A stretch of 64,000 nucleotides of DNA from Carex sylvatica. Its lineage: Eukaryota; Streptophyta; Magnoliopsida; Poales; Cyperaceae. Below, one piece after another: positions 11,987 through 22,470 of the stretch (position 1 is its first letter; the number at the start of each line of letters is the position of its first letter). The stretch lies in the NCBI GenBank assembly GCA_964058845.1, contig CAXKVR010000376.1, positions 7,501 to 71,500 of the forward strand. Reading direction: 5' to 3'. The notes under the pieces were generated by a model. It was not told the origin of the DNA, searched no databases, and saw only the letters and a list, made by a program, of their open reading frames with translations. Made by a program: the position numbers and the translations under genes.

Positions 11987-12297
11987 GGGGCCGTCCTTGT
12001 GTGGCGGTTCTGCATGTATTTTTTTTGGAAAATCGCGTCGTCCTCGTGTGGCGATTTGTTGGACTGTCCATGTGTGGCAGTCCAGAGTGTGAAATGTGAA
12101 CAGAACGGGTCGTCCTTGTGTGACGGTTCGCCGGATGGGTCCCCGCAATGGCCCATCTAGAGTTTGATATTCGGGTCGTCCTTGTGTGGCGATTCGCCGG
12201 GTTTTCATGTACGGGCATGGATTCCCATAGTGTGGAATTTCAAACTTTAAAATGTGATTGAACATGAAAGGCTGGATCGTCCGTGTGTGGGGGTCCA
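11987..12297 (+). repeat. Hairpin series with shared 11-nt loop (left LTR)
   Basis: Four units pair seven bases on either side of an 11-nt loop TCC(T/A)TGTGTGR: GGGGCCG/CGGTTCT (11987-12011), TGGACTG/CAGTCCA (12060-12084), CGGGTCG/CGGTTCG (12106-12130) and CGGGTCG/CGATTCG (12172-12196), allowing G-U pairs. A fifth, CTGGATC/GGTCCAG (12272-12298), has one extra mismatch next to the loop. AAATCGC/GCGATTT (12030-12057) has a longer loop with the same core, and GATGGG/CCCATC (12134-12157) is a diverged member. Stems differ while the loop is kept. Confidence 0.75.
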
Positions 12298-12802
12298 GAT
12301 TGTGAAAGTTTTTAAAGAAAGAAGCGAGTTGGAGAGTGAAATTATTTTAAAAGCTTGCATATCTGAATTTATAGGAAATTGGGGTTTATTTTACTTTTTG
12401 GTTATTCGGGTATTAATTGCATTCATTTGTGAAAATATCGGGCTGGAACTAAATTCCGCACTGAGAGATAGTTCGATCTCTCACCCGTTTCCACTTTTAT
12501 GTGGGTTCCAGGGAATGAAGCTGAGGACATGGAGGAAGGCCGCGAGTGAGGAAATTAGCGGAAGTGATTAAAGTGGCCACTATTTGTTTTATTTTATGTT
12601 TGTATGAACAATATATTGTGTAGACATGGCGGTGGCTGTTTGACTAGCCATGTCTGACATACTTTTCCGTTTTTAATTGCGTGTGGACCCCATTTACTTT
12701 AATATAATGGCTTATTAAATGTGTTATTGATAATGTATGTGATGTGCTTAGCGCCTGGCGCATAAATGCGCGGCGGGTTGTCCGGGGGTGTGACAACTAA
12801 GT

Positions 12803-12817
12803 TGGTATCAGAGCCAG
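12803..12817 (+). promoter_or_regulatory. Primer-binding site, tRNA-iMet type
   Basis: TGGTATCAGAGCCAG lies seven bases after the 5' LTR and is complementary to the 3' end of plant initiator tRNA-Met. This sets the sense strand as plus. Confidence 0.92.
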
Positions 12818-13020
12818 CACATACAATATCAATAAACTTTCGCCAAGAGAGCGTTAGACCATAGACCTAGACTACGTGAGCTGAGCGTACCATTAGCAAC
12901 AAATTGATATATTATTTAGTAACGGTACAAATTATTTTGAAGTATAAGGAATATATTTCCTGAAAGAGTGAACCAAGCTAATTTTGTAGTAGTTAAACAA
13001 AATATATTTTCTTTTCTTAG
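12818..13020 (+). other. Chromovirus leader
   Basis: About 200 bases without an ORF. The last bases before the next ATG (TATTTTCTTTTCTTAG, ending at 13020) look like a plant 3' splice site. Confidence 0.5.
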
Positions 13021-13623
13021 ATGGCAAATCAATTTAACGGACAGCCCGTTTGGCTAGGGGACGGATCCGTGCGACGTGGGGTCAAGTCAATGGTCGGATG
13101 GGTTGACTTGTCCGGGATCACTGCCAACGCGGCAATCTCCGTCAACTGCCCTTACTCCGTCATTTCACCACAAGTAGTGGAGGTTAGCGGGTTCAGGGTG
13201 AAGTACACCGGAAGACGCCGTTTCTTCGCAGGGCTCGAACACAGTGTGGAAGAGCAGTACTGTCCGGAGCTTCGTGTGAACACGAAGAATGGAAAGTGGC
13301 GAGTGGACCCAATCGTGGGAGACACGGGAGCGTACGAGTTGGTCCTAGGAATGGATTAGTTAAAGGCACATCACGTGTTAATAGACTGCGCTCATCACAC
13401 ACTGGTGTTCTGGCCACCTCACGAGAAGCCAGTCAAGGCTGTAATGCGAAACCTGACGGGAAATAAGCGCATGCTCGTAGGGGAGAGACCCCAAGAGAAA
13501 GAGGAAGATGCTGCAATAAGGGCCGAAATGGAAGCAGAACCGTTCACCTTGTCTGAAGTTCGAAACGACTGGGCTTATCATGTGAAGAACGACCTACTTA
13601 AAGGATATTTTAGGACAGGATAG
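13021..13623 (+). pseudogene. Pre-gag ORF, retropepsin-like without catalytic Asp
   Basis: One frame runs from ATG 13021 to TAG 13623 with an internal TAG at 13357-13359 just after the LVLGMD motif. It lines up with the element's own protease further downstream: WVDLSGI with MFELSGI, CPYSVISPQVVE with [29 protein letters not shown] with [17 protein letters not shown], then (after the stop) LIDCAHHTLVF with [11 protein letters not shown]. At the active-site position the downstream copy has IDTG but this ORF has ISVN, so the catalytic Asp-Thr-Gly is missing. About 80 further residues rich in Glu/Lys/Arg follow and match nothing I know. A degenerate retropepsin fold placed 5' of gag is unusual for a chromovirus. 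It could be an old protease duplication or a capture. The fold assignment is inference. Confidence 0.6.
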
Positions 13624-13942
13624 GAAATTGAAAAAAAAATAATAATGTGCTAAAGACGTTAAATTTAGTTTTAATCTACACATGTACTTTAAATTTTGTG
13701 CGGAAGGAACTTAATAAATGCTTTGTTGAAAAAAGTTATACAAATTCAATTGTGACCCTCCTCCTTTCTCTAAATCCCGTTCCCCAGATGTCGGGTTTCG
13801 TTCCGCTATGACATTCTATAATTAGTAATGGTACATAGCAATGAATACACACATGCACATATATAGATATTGTAGAAACCTTCCAAGAAAACTGGAGAGG
13901 ACAATTCCTTACATACTTTATTACCTGCGCAGCGTGATCAAG
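13624..13942 (+). other. Spacer between pre-gag ORF and gag
   Basis: About 320 bases, AT-rich. The gag frame is open through part of it, but the first gag-like residues follow ATG 13943. CTTTATTACCTGCGCAG just before 13933 could act as a splice acceptor. No other content seen. Confidence 0.45.
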
Positions 13943-14920
13943 ATGGCAAGAGGAACCCGGTCCAGCCACGACGAGAACACTGCAGGAGAGGAAGATAGAA
14001 TTCCTCTCGAAAACTCCCAACTGACAGCCCTGCTGCAGGGGCTGGAACGAGTGGCTAGAGTAGCCCTGGAGCATGAACAGAGACAACCCAGGGAGGCCGA
14101 CCCCTTCTTTGAATGCTACCGCTCGTTCAACTCACTGCGCCCGCCAACGTTCGATGGGACCGGCAATTTCGCAACTGCTGAAAACTGGATAGCGAACGTC
14201 AAGGATAAGTTTCAGATCCTACGAGCCCCAGAAGAGTACAGGGTTGAGCTAGCAACCCAGTGTCTAGAGGGTCATGCCCGTTTCTGGTGGCAGGAAGTGA
14301 AATGCGGGTTGGGAGAAACCGCGAGAGCAACAGAATGGGCCGAATTTGAGAGCCAGTTTGAAAGGTGTTACATGGATGTAATGTCACGAGAGGCACTCCG
14401 TCAACAATTTACAAGCTTGAAACAGGGAGGCAACGCAGTGACAGAGTATAACTCCAAATTTGAAAATCTGATGCAATATGCACCGGATATCGTGCGAGAC
14501 GACTTCCGCCTCTGACAGCAATACCTCGGGGGACTGAACCCCCGTTTTGCTCAGATCATTGACATTCCGGGAATCAACCGACTGTCAGATTTAATGTTAA
14601 GGGCAACTACTGCGGAGTCATATGACGGCCGCATCAGTCAAGCTGGGGGATCAAGAAATGTACGACCCAAGATGGAGGAACCCATGAAATCGGCCCCAAA
14701 TAGAGGTAATTTCGGGAATACCCGGCCTAACTACCAGGCTAATCCAACACCTCGGTGCAACTATTGTGGCCGTAACCATGCATCGGAGCAATGCAGCTTC
14801 CGTTTGGGAGTGTGTCATCGGTGTAACAAACCAGGACACTTCATCAAGGACTGCCCAGTTCCGCGAAGTTATCCCGGACAGCAAGTGGGAAATGCAGGTC
14901 CGCCTACGCGAGCACCGCTT
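13943..14920 (+). pseudogene. Chromovirus gag (capsid and nucleocapsid), one stop
   Basis: The frame contains a retrotransposon Gag capsid core (LRPPTFDGTGNFATAENW, then ARFWWQEVK, then LKQGGNAVTEYNSKFENL). After an in-frame TGA at 14513-14515 the same frame continues with [14 protein letters not shown] and two zinc knuckles, [13 protein letters not shown] and [14 protein letters not shown], which bind the genomic RNA. ATG 13943 is preferred because the residues before it do not look like Gag. The TGA sits where Arg is usual and fits a CGA-to-TGA change. Gag and pol share one frame, so a fused polyprotein was the ancestral state. Confidence 0.88.
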
Positions 14921-17239
14921 GGCAGAGGGACTGGTAGCTACAATCCTCCCAGTAACAACCGCAGTGGGAACCAAAAGGTGGGAATGCATGCGCATGATTG
15001 TTGCAATCGTGAGATGGGAGGAAACCCGACAAATGAAGAGTACGAGGGAGAAGATGTGGCCACTGATCTTTTAACGGGTATGTTTGAACTTTCTGGAATT
15101 CCTGCTTTCGTACTTATAGACACTGGTTGTAGTCATTCAGTTATAGCAAAGGAGTGGGTAGAAAAACACGGGGTACCAACTTGGGACTCTGGTAAATTAT
15201 TAAACATAAGTACCCCCGCATTGCAATATACCACCCCAGAATTTCGGAGCGTAGGGTTAAAACTCCAAATAGCGGGGAGGGAATTCCCGATAAACCCCAT
15301 AGTTTCTAAGACGGGTCTCTATGATCTAATGTTAGGTCTTGAATGGCTCACTCGAAATAGTGTGACGGTTGACTGCCTGAAAGGGAGGATGGTCATCAAC
15401 AGACCCGGTCTCCATGACCTCTCCATTCGACTCAGGAAAAGGGGAGACGGAACCCCGACAATATCTGCCAGTCAAGCAAGAAGACTCATCGACAGCGGTA
15501 GTTCCGCCTTTGTAGTCACCATAATGCAACACGAGACAGAAACACCAGAGATAATGTCGGTACCCATCGTCTCGGAGTATACCGATGTATTCCCGGAGGA
15601 GCTGCCAGGGATACCCCCTAATCGGGAAATCGAATTTCATATAGACGTACTCCCCGGTACCCGCCCAATCTTTAAGGCCCCGTACCAGATGGCACCGGCG
15701 GAACTTAAGGAACTGAAAGTTCAGTTAGAGGAACTCTTAGAGCTGGGATTCGTACGGCCAAGCACATCACCGTGGGGCGCACCAGTGCTGTTCGTTAGGA
15801 AGAAAGACGGTAGTATGAGACTCTGCATCGACTATCGAGAACTAAACAAAGTCACAATCAAAAACAAATATCCTCTCCCACTAATTGAAGACCTATTCGA
15901 TCAACTCCAAGGCGCGGCCGTTTATTCCAAGATCGATTTGAGATCGGGGTACCATCAATTGAAGATTCAACCTCAAGATGTAGAGAAGTCAGCGTTCCGT
16001 ACCCGTTACAGGCACTATGAATTTACTGTCATGCCATTTGGGTTAACCAATGCTCCTGCAGCATTCATGGATTTGATGAACCGAGTATTCCATGACCTAC
16101 TTGATTGCTGCGTCATCGTTTTTATAGATGACATTCTGGTTTATTCGAAGAGGGAAGAAGATCATGCCGAAGACCTACGTACAGTATTACAAAGGTTACG
16201 AGAACACCAGTTGTACGCCAAATTCTCTAAGTGCGAATTTTGGATGAAAGAAGTTAAATTTTTGGGACACGTAGTGACAGGGGAAGGTATCCGGGTCGAC
16301 CCAGATAAAGTCAAAGCGGTGGTAGAATGGACTCAACCCAAAAGTGTAGCAGATATACGCAGTTTCCTAGGGTTAGCGGGATACTACAGGCGCTTTGTTC
16401 CCGGATACTCAAAGACAGCCCGACCCATGACTCAGCTCCTACACAAAGGAACTGTTTTCAAATGGACGGAGAGTCAAGAAGAGAGTTTTCAGAATTTGAA
16501 GAAACTGCTGACCAGTGCTCCAGTATTAACATTGCCCAAACCTGACCGAGAGTTCACAGTGTACACTGACGCGTCAAGGAACGGCCTCGGATGTGTACTC
16601 ATGCAAGACGGACAAGTAATCGCTTACGGGTCACGACAGTTGAAGAACCATGAACAAAACTACCCCACACACGACCTAGAATTAGCAGCAGTGATTTTTG
16701 CACTCAAATCATGGAGACACTACCTCTACGGGGCGAAATGCCGAGTATTCACGGACCACCAAAGCCTAAAGTATGTGTTTACCCAGAAAGAATTGAACCT
16801 GAGACAAAGAAGGTGGCTAGAACTAATGAAGGATTTTGACCTAGATATACAATACTTGGCCGGGAAGGTGAATGTGGTGGCAGATGCACTCAGTAGGAAG
16901 GGAGCGACAAATTTGGCAGAAGTCATAACCCAAGAGACAGAACTGATCAAGGAAATGCGACACATGAATTTGGGAGTGTGTGTATCTACCAGCTGGATTC
17001 AAGAACAAAATGACATCAAGGGAACCGCGAAGAACGCGGTACTCACCCTAGCGGCTATATCGGTACAACCAGAATTAAAGTCTCGGATACGGGACGCAGA
17101 TCAGGGCGATGAGCAACACCAAAGGTACCAGGAATTGGCCCGTACCAATCCAGCGTCGACCTTCAAGGAAAACGAGGATGGGCTCCTCTATTTCAACCAG
17201 CGGGTGTGTGTTCCAGAACAGGGGGGGACTGAGAGGTGA
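14921..17239 (+). pseudogene. Chromovirus protease, reverse transcriptase, RNase H
   Basis: Continues in frame from gag. Protease: active site IDTGCSH (Asp codon at 15119) and flap-side motif [20 protein letters not shown], then [13 protein letters not shown], then the catalytic FIDD (codons about 16121-16132) and FLGHVV. RNase [21 protein letters not shown], ending VVADALSRK. No stop lies in these three domains. The frame breaks in a run of seven G at 17221-17227, where six would keep the integrase in frame, so the ORF ends early at 17239. Apart from that break these domains look competent. Confidence 0.93.
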
Positions 17240-18587
17240 AATTCTGAAAGAAGCCCACGAATCGGGATATACCATTCACCCAGGAGAGGTAAAGATGTAT
17301 AAGGACCTTCGTGCCCAGTTTTGGTGGCCCAACCTGAAGAAAGATGTGTCAGAATTCGTTGCTAGATGTATCACCTGCCAACAGGTGAAAGCATAACGGA
17401 GGAAGATAGCAGGGTTGCTATATCCAAACTCCAGAGCACAAATGAAGTTCCAAGTTATTACTATGGACTTCATCACTGGGTTACCGCGTACCCAAAAGAG
17501 ATATGACTCAATATGGGTCATTGTGGACACACTAACCAAGGTAGCCCACTTTATACCTCTACGGACCCCTACGTCGGGTGGGGAATTGGCAGATTTATTT
17601 CTTCAATATCAGTTCAAATATCATGGAGTCCCTGAAACCATCATATCAGATCGGGATACGCGATTCACCTCGCATTTCTGGAAAAGCTTCCAGGAAGCAA
17701 TGGGAACCCGACTCAATTTCAGTACCGCTCATCGCCCCCAGACGGACGGCCAGTCAGAACGTACAATCCAAACCTTAGAGGACATGCTAAGGGCGTGTGC
17801 CATTAATTTCCAAGGGTCATGGGCAGATCATTTGACAATGGTCGAGTTCGCATACAATAATAGCTACCATGCCAGTATCGGCATGGCACCATCTGAAGCT
17901 TGGTGTGGGCATCGTTGGAAAACCCCCTTGTGGTGGGGAAACCACGGAGAACAACTGCCAACAGGGCCAGAAATGGTAAAGGATTGCGCGGACAGAACCC
18001 AACTGATCTTAAACCGACTAGGCACTGCTCGAGACAGGCAGAAGAAGTACGCGGATTTGAGGAGACGACCACTAGAGTTCGAAACCGGAAATCATGTTTG
18101 GTTGAAGGTCTCTCCAAGGAGGGGAGTGAGACGGTTCGGTGTAGCAGGAAAACTGAGTCCTAGGTATGTGGGACCATTTGAAATTCTTTGACGAATCGGA
18201 CCACTTGCCTACGAACTAGCATTACCTCCGGCCCTAGATAAAGTACATCCAGTCTTTCACGTATCTCAACTACGGAAATATATCCGAGATCACTCTCACA
18301 TACTCGACTTCTCGAATTTGGGACTGGACGAAACATTAGAGTATGAAGAACGACCAATGAAGATACTAGACACCAAGGAAATCAATATCCGACGTAAGAC
18401 CATTAGACAAGTATTGGTACAATGGGGACGTCACACCAACCGAGAAGCTACTTCGGAAATCGAAGAAACAATGCGCGCAACATACCCGGAGTTGTTTGAA
18501 GAGATGGACGCCGAGGCTGTTCAGGGGACTGAACAGTATTTCCAAGGGGGGGAGGATGTAACGCCTCTAAATCCGGGTATATTTTAA
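17228..18587 (+). pseudogene. Chromovirus integrase with C-terminal chromodomain
   Basis: In the third frame: an HHCC zinc-binding N-terminus (HESGYTIH...CITCQQ), a stop TAA at 17394-17396, then a catalytic core with the D-D-E residues in ITMDFITGLP, IISDRDTRF and QSERTIQTLE. A GPFEIL segment and a second stop, TGA at 18189-18191, follow. The tail after HPVFHVSQLRKY carries a chromodomain-like stretch (EERPMKILDTKEI, VLVQWGRHTNREAT, PELFEEM), which in chromoviruses binds histone marks to guide insertion into heterochromatin. The Trp usual after EAT is Ser here. The last residues run into the PPT and 3' LTR. Confidence 0.9.
18544..18556 (+). promoter_or_regulatory. Chromovirus polypurine tract
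   Basis: AAGGGGGGGAGGA immediately precedes the TG of the 3' LTR, the standard position for plus-strand priming. It overlaps the end of the chromodomain frame. Confidence 0.88.
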
Positions 18588-18896
18588 ATTTAGAATCCAA
18601 TTTAGAACAAAATAAATATATATAGTTCAGAAAATAATTTATAGAAAGGCAATCAAATTAATAGCAAAACCTTTTATAAATTTACATGAAAGTTATATCT
18701 AAATTCTGCATATAATTATAATTATACATTACTTAGCCCAATTAGTAAGCCCAAATTAGAAATATGCAATTCTAAGTTTAGCCCATATTCAATAATATAA
18801 TCAACCCAACCCTCTCCTCTCTTCTCATTCCATTGCTCCCTGTGAAAACCTCCTCCCTCTTTAATTTTTTTTTTTTTTTTTTTTTTTTGTAAGTTC

Positions 18897-18937
<41 letters not shown>

Positions 18938-20769
18938 GCTCTTCTTGGCCGCTCCCTCCCCCCTCTCCTTTTGACTGCCGCCGGCCACAAGAGGCCCAGC
19001 CGAACCCCACCCCTCTCTCCCTCTTGTGCCGCCATCTCCCTCTCTTCTCCTTTGGCTAGCCGACAGCCACCACCACCGGCTTCCCCCCCCTCCTCGTTGC
19101 CCTCCCCCTCTAGCCGTGCCTCTCTTTCTCTCTGCCCTTCCCCTTCCCTTGTGCCGCCGGCCCCCAAGACCTAGACCCGAAACCCACTAACCCAAGACCC
19201 TAGGCCCGAAACCCTAGCACCTAGACCCGAAAACCCTAAGGTTGAATCCAAAAACCGAAAACCCTAGACCCAATAACCCAAATTACAAATTGAACCCTCT
19301 TCTATTTTAAAATTGATCTAGTTTATACAAGAATCAAGGTTATTACTTAAATTTAATTACCAAATTGAATTGGTGGGAAGAATCGAGGGTGGTAGTTATT
19401 TAATTAAATTGGATTGTGGGAAAATGAATTGAGACTTGTAGGTATTGTAAATTACACATTGGAATTAACGTAGATTAAATACTTGTACTTGACCTTTGGA
19501 TGACAATTGCCATGAAATAAATATAAATTGTGAATAGGGCTATAGGATTAAGATTTCTTTACGAGTTTCATGCGAAATTAAGGGTGTTAAATTGAAATTA
19601 AATCCTGTAGATTAAGTAGAAATAAGAATCTAATCAAGTGTGTTAAAACTTAGGAGCAAACCGCGAGCCTCTAGGAGACGCTGAGAATACGCGAGATCCC
19701 AATACACGCTCAAACGAAGTCACTGAGAATACAGGTGCGGGTTCCTGTTATTTTTACAAATAATACAAAATGCATGGATTAAGGTAGGTAATCCTTTTTC
19801 CCAATCTGGTAGATAAACTGCATGTTGAAAATGTCGAACACTCGGTTGTTTTTGTGTAGAATTGCATGGATAGGAAATTTTGGATGCATTGATTTGAACT
19901 GACAGGAATTGTGAATGTGAATGAGAAAACGGAGAGTTTTTAAATTCATTGTTTTAAATTGGGGCCGTCCTTGTGTGGCGGTTCTGCATGTATTTTTTTT
20001 GGAAAATCGCGTCGTCCTCGTGTGGCGATTTGTTGGACTGTCCATGTGTGGCAGTCCAGAGTGTGAAATGTGAACAGAACGGGTCGTCCTTGTGTGACGG
20101 TTCGCCGGATGGGTCCCCGCAATGGCCCATCTAGAGTTTGATATTCGGGTCGTCCTTGTGTGGCGATTCACCGGGTTTTCATGTACGGGCATGGATTCCC
20201 ATAGTGTGGAATTTCAAACTTTAAAATGTGATTGAACATGAAAGGCTGGATCGTCCGTGTGTGGGGGTCCAGATTGTGAAAGTTTTTAAAGAAAGAAGCG
20301 AGTTGGAGAGTGAAATTGTTTTAAAAGCTTGCATATCTGAATTTATAGGAAATTGGGGTTTATTTTACTTTTTGGTTATTCGGGTATTAATTGCATTCAT
20401 TTGTGAAAATATCGGGCTGGAACTAAATCCCGCACTGAGAGATAGTTCGATCTCTCACCCGTTTCCACTTTTATGTGGGTTCCAGGGAATGAAGCTGAGG
20501 ACATGGAGGAAGGCCGCGAGTGAGGAAATTAGCGGAAGTGATTAAAGTGGCCACTATTTGTTTTATTTTATGTTTGTATGAACAATATATTGTGTAGACA
20601 TGGCGGTGGCTGTTTGACTAGCCATGTCTGACATACTTTTCCGTTTTTAATTGCGTGTGGACCCCATTTACTTTAATATAATGGCTTATTAAATGTGTTA
20701 TTGATAATGTATGTGATGTGCTTAGCGCCTGGCGCATAAATGCGCGGCGGGTTGTCCGGGGGTGTGACA
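18557..20769 (+). repeat. Chromovirus 3' LTR
   Basis: Near-identical copy of 10597-12795; longer by 14 bases because of expanded T and CT runs. Ends GGTGTGACA, followed by the TGGTG duplication. Contains the same telo-boxes and hairpin series. Confidence 0.93.
19961..20271 (+). repeat. Hairpin series with shared 11-nt loop (right LTR)
   Basis: Copy of 11987-12297 in the 3' LTR. One stem base differs (GATTCACC here for GATTCGCC at the left); it weakens the CGGGTCG/CGATTCG stem at its outer end. Confidence 0.72.
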
Positions 20770-21604
20770 TGGTGCCACCCAGAATCCGGAGGATGCAGCG
20801 GAGGACGGGGTGAGGGACATTCAGACCCTTGAACTCCCGGTTGACCACAGAACCGGGCTCCATGCCGGAGATCAGGTTCCAAAAGTGGTCCTTGTCAAGA
20901 TCGCCATGGAATGAGAGAGATGTAGTCTGGGGGTCAGCGGCAAAACCGAACCATTCGCGTAGAGTAGAGACCCAGACTCGGTGAGACTGATGGCAGAGCT
21001 GGAACTTGATGTACGGACGATCATTGTTGTTCCACTTGAGCTCTAGAGAAGAAAGAAACTCATGTGTGAGTTTCCTGTAGCCAAACATGTCAATGGCCCA
21101 GAAAGCAGGAGTAATCCCGATCCGGCCTGTAAGGCGAAGGAACTTGTCCTCGACGCCGAAGGCGCGAAGGGCAGCGAAGTCGACTACCCGAGTGTTCTCA
21201 ATCTTGCGCTGCCGTAGGAGGTCAAAATGATCAAACTGGCGACGCGTGGGTATGGGGAAATACTCATGCACATATGCATCGGCCCTGTCAGTATAACCCT
21301 CAGAGGGGGTATCGCGCTCCTCAGTGTCAAAGGAACTCGAGCCAGAATGAGAGGGCTAGTATGAAGAGTGATGAGAAGAGTGATGAGAAGAGTGAGAAGA
21401 AGAAGACGAGTGAGGAAGGGGGGAACGGGAGGACGTAGCGTGGTCGGACCCAGAAGGAGTCGGCGTGCGTGCACGTTGTTGTTGCGCGGCACGGATAGCA
21501 AGCTGCCTCCGCTCATTGGCGTGCTTGGAGCGGCGTTCGTTGAACATGGTGCACAGGAGGGCTGGTACGGGTCGGACAGACCGTGATACGGATCGGACAG
21601 ACAA
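20770..21604 (-). pseudogene. ATHILA ORF-1-like protein, N-terminal half
   Basis: Sense is minus, with a likely start at ATG 21547-21545 (a further in-frame ATG lies at 21604). The order is a basic N-terminus (FNERRSKHANERRQLAIRA), a Ser/His-rich low-complexity run, and an in-frame TAG at 21358-21356. Next comes the conserved domain with FGVEDKFL, LTHEFLSSLEL and WVSTLREWFGF, typical of the plant ATHILA ORF-1 family found downstream of integrase. The frame is cut at 20770 by the chromovirus and resumes at 10595. The intact protein would have been about 530 residues. Role unknown; the position is that of env in retroviruses, but no signal peptide or transmembrane segment is visible. Confidence 0.75.
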
Positions 21605-22340
21605 TGATACGGGCCGGACAGAGATGGTACGGGCCGGAGAAAGGCTGGTACGGGTCTGGTAAACACTGACCCGGGTCGGACCAAAGTGTGATACGGTGGT
21701 GGTAAGTCCAACTCAGACCGGACAGGGTACTGGTATGACACTTACACGGGTCGTACCAGGGGTTGGTGCGGGTCGGATTAGGGTTTGTGCACAGAAAACA
21801 GAGTCGGAGAAGATGAGAGGGAAAGGAAAGGATACGTACCTGCGTGAAGGGAGATGTCGCAGGGGAAGAGCCGAAGGCCGAGAAGAGGAAAGAGGCGGCG
21901 AATCACCGCGGCGGAAGACAGAAGGCGGTGGTGGAGCAGCTACACGGCGGAAAACACAAGGCGGTGGTGCTCAACAGATGCTTGGGTCGGATCGGATGAG
22001 CTGACACGGGGAGAAAAGGGGAGAACTCGGGTCTGATCGCCTGGGCTGACTCGGAGAGGAGAAAGGAGATGCTCGGGTCGGGCAGCCAAGTCGAATGGGA
22101 GAGAGATTTAAAGAGAAGGGTGTAATTAATGCAGAGCGGACGCGACGGTTGGAGTCGATACGGTCCGTATACATGCGACACGGGTCGTGTAAGACCGGAC
22201 CGTGTGAACTGCTGAATGGGTCGTGCAAGTCCCCCTCCATGGTACGGGTCGTACAGAGTCTGTACGGGTCGTGTCAATCCGGGCCGTGTGAGCTGCTGAA
22301 CCTGAAACAATACTCTCCTGGTGTCCAAAACGCATGAGAA
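21605..22340 (-). other. Spacer packed with CGG-N-CCG-type pseudo-palindromes
   Basis: Lies between integrase and the ORF-1-like gene of A. It is full of ACGGGTCG, CGGACCG and CGGGCCG variants, for example the pair near 22162-22190 and the run near 22240-22300. Short ORFs here on both strands are by-products of the motif and I do not call them genes. Confidence 0.6.
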
Positions 22341-22410
22341 CTAGAAAGAAACATGAAAGTAAGGAACAAAATGCAAAATAACCAAAAAGTAAATGAAAGT
22401 AAGGAACGAA

Positions 22411-22439
22411 AGTGCTTGGGTTGCCTCCCAAGAAGCGCT
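22411..22439 (-). promoter_or_regulatory. Hairpin just downstream of integrase
   Basis: CTTGGG (22415-22420), loop TTGCCT, CCCAAG (22427-22432), extended by AGTGC pairing with GCGCT across a GAA bulge. It starts about 30 bases after the integrase stop on the sense strand. From memory this phrase is common in Athila-type elements of many plants; function unknown. Confidence 0.55.
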
Positions 22440-22470
22440 CGTTTTGGGTCTCGAGCTTGACCACATGTGG

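Larger units (their letters stand above)
10597..12795 (+). repeat. Chromovirus 5' LTR
   Basis: TG...CA ended. In order it holds a T run, a (CT)n tract (10931-10959), a C-rich pyrimidine region, three telo-boxes AAACCCTA (11235, 11257, 11285), and a series of hairpins (11987-12297). The minus-strand ORF at 11805-12218 with repeated NRHTRTTR units is just the translation of the hairpin series. No other coding content. Confidence 0.92.
10592..20774 (+). mobile_element. Tekay/Del-like chromovirus (Ty3/gypsy), nested in A
   Basis: LTRs at 10597-12795 (2199 bp) and 18557-20769 (2213 bp) start TGTAACGCC and end GGGTGTGACA. The host site TGGTG is duplicated at 10592-10596 and 20770-20774. The interior holds an iMet PBS, an extra protease-like ORF, gag, protease, RT, RNase H, integrase, a C-terminal chromodomain and a PPT. 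Long LTRs plus the chromodomain point to the Tekay/Del group. By eye the LTRs differ by about six substitutions (about 0.3%) plus length changes in the T and CT runs. The coding region nevertheless has five lesions: stops at 13357, 14513, 17394 and 18189, and a frameshift at 17221-17227. Confidence 0.93.

Noticed and set aside
11805..12218. Minus-strand ORF with NRHTRTTR repeats (also 19779-20192)
   Set aside because: It is the translation of the LTR hairpin series on the non-sense strand; the nucleotide-level pairing explains the repetition.
21971..22464. Minus-strand ORFs rich in RTDS/TRPV units in the post-integrase spacer
   Set aside because: Produced by the palindromic motif itself; overlapping frames on both strands are equally open.
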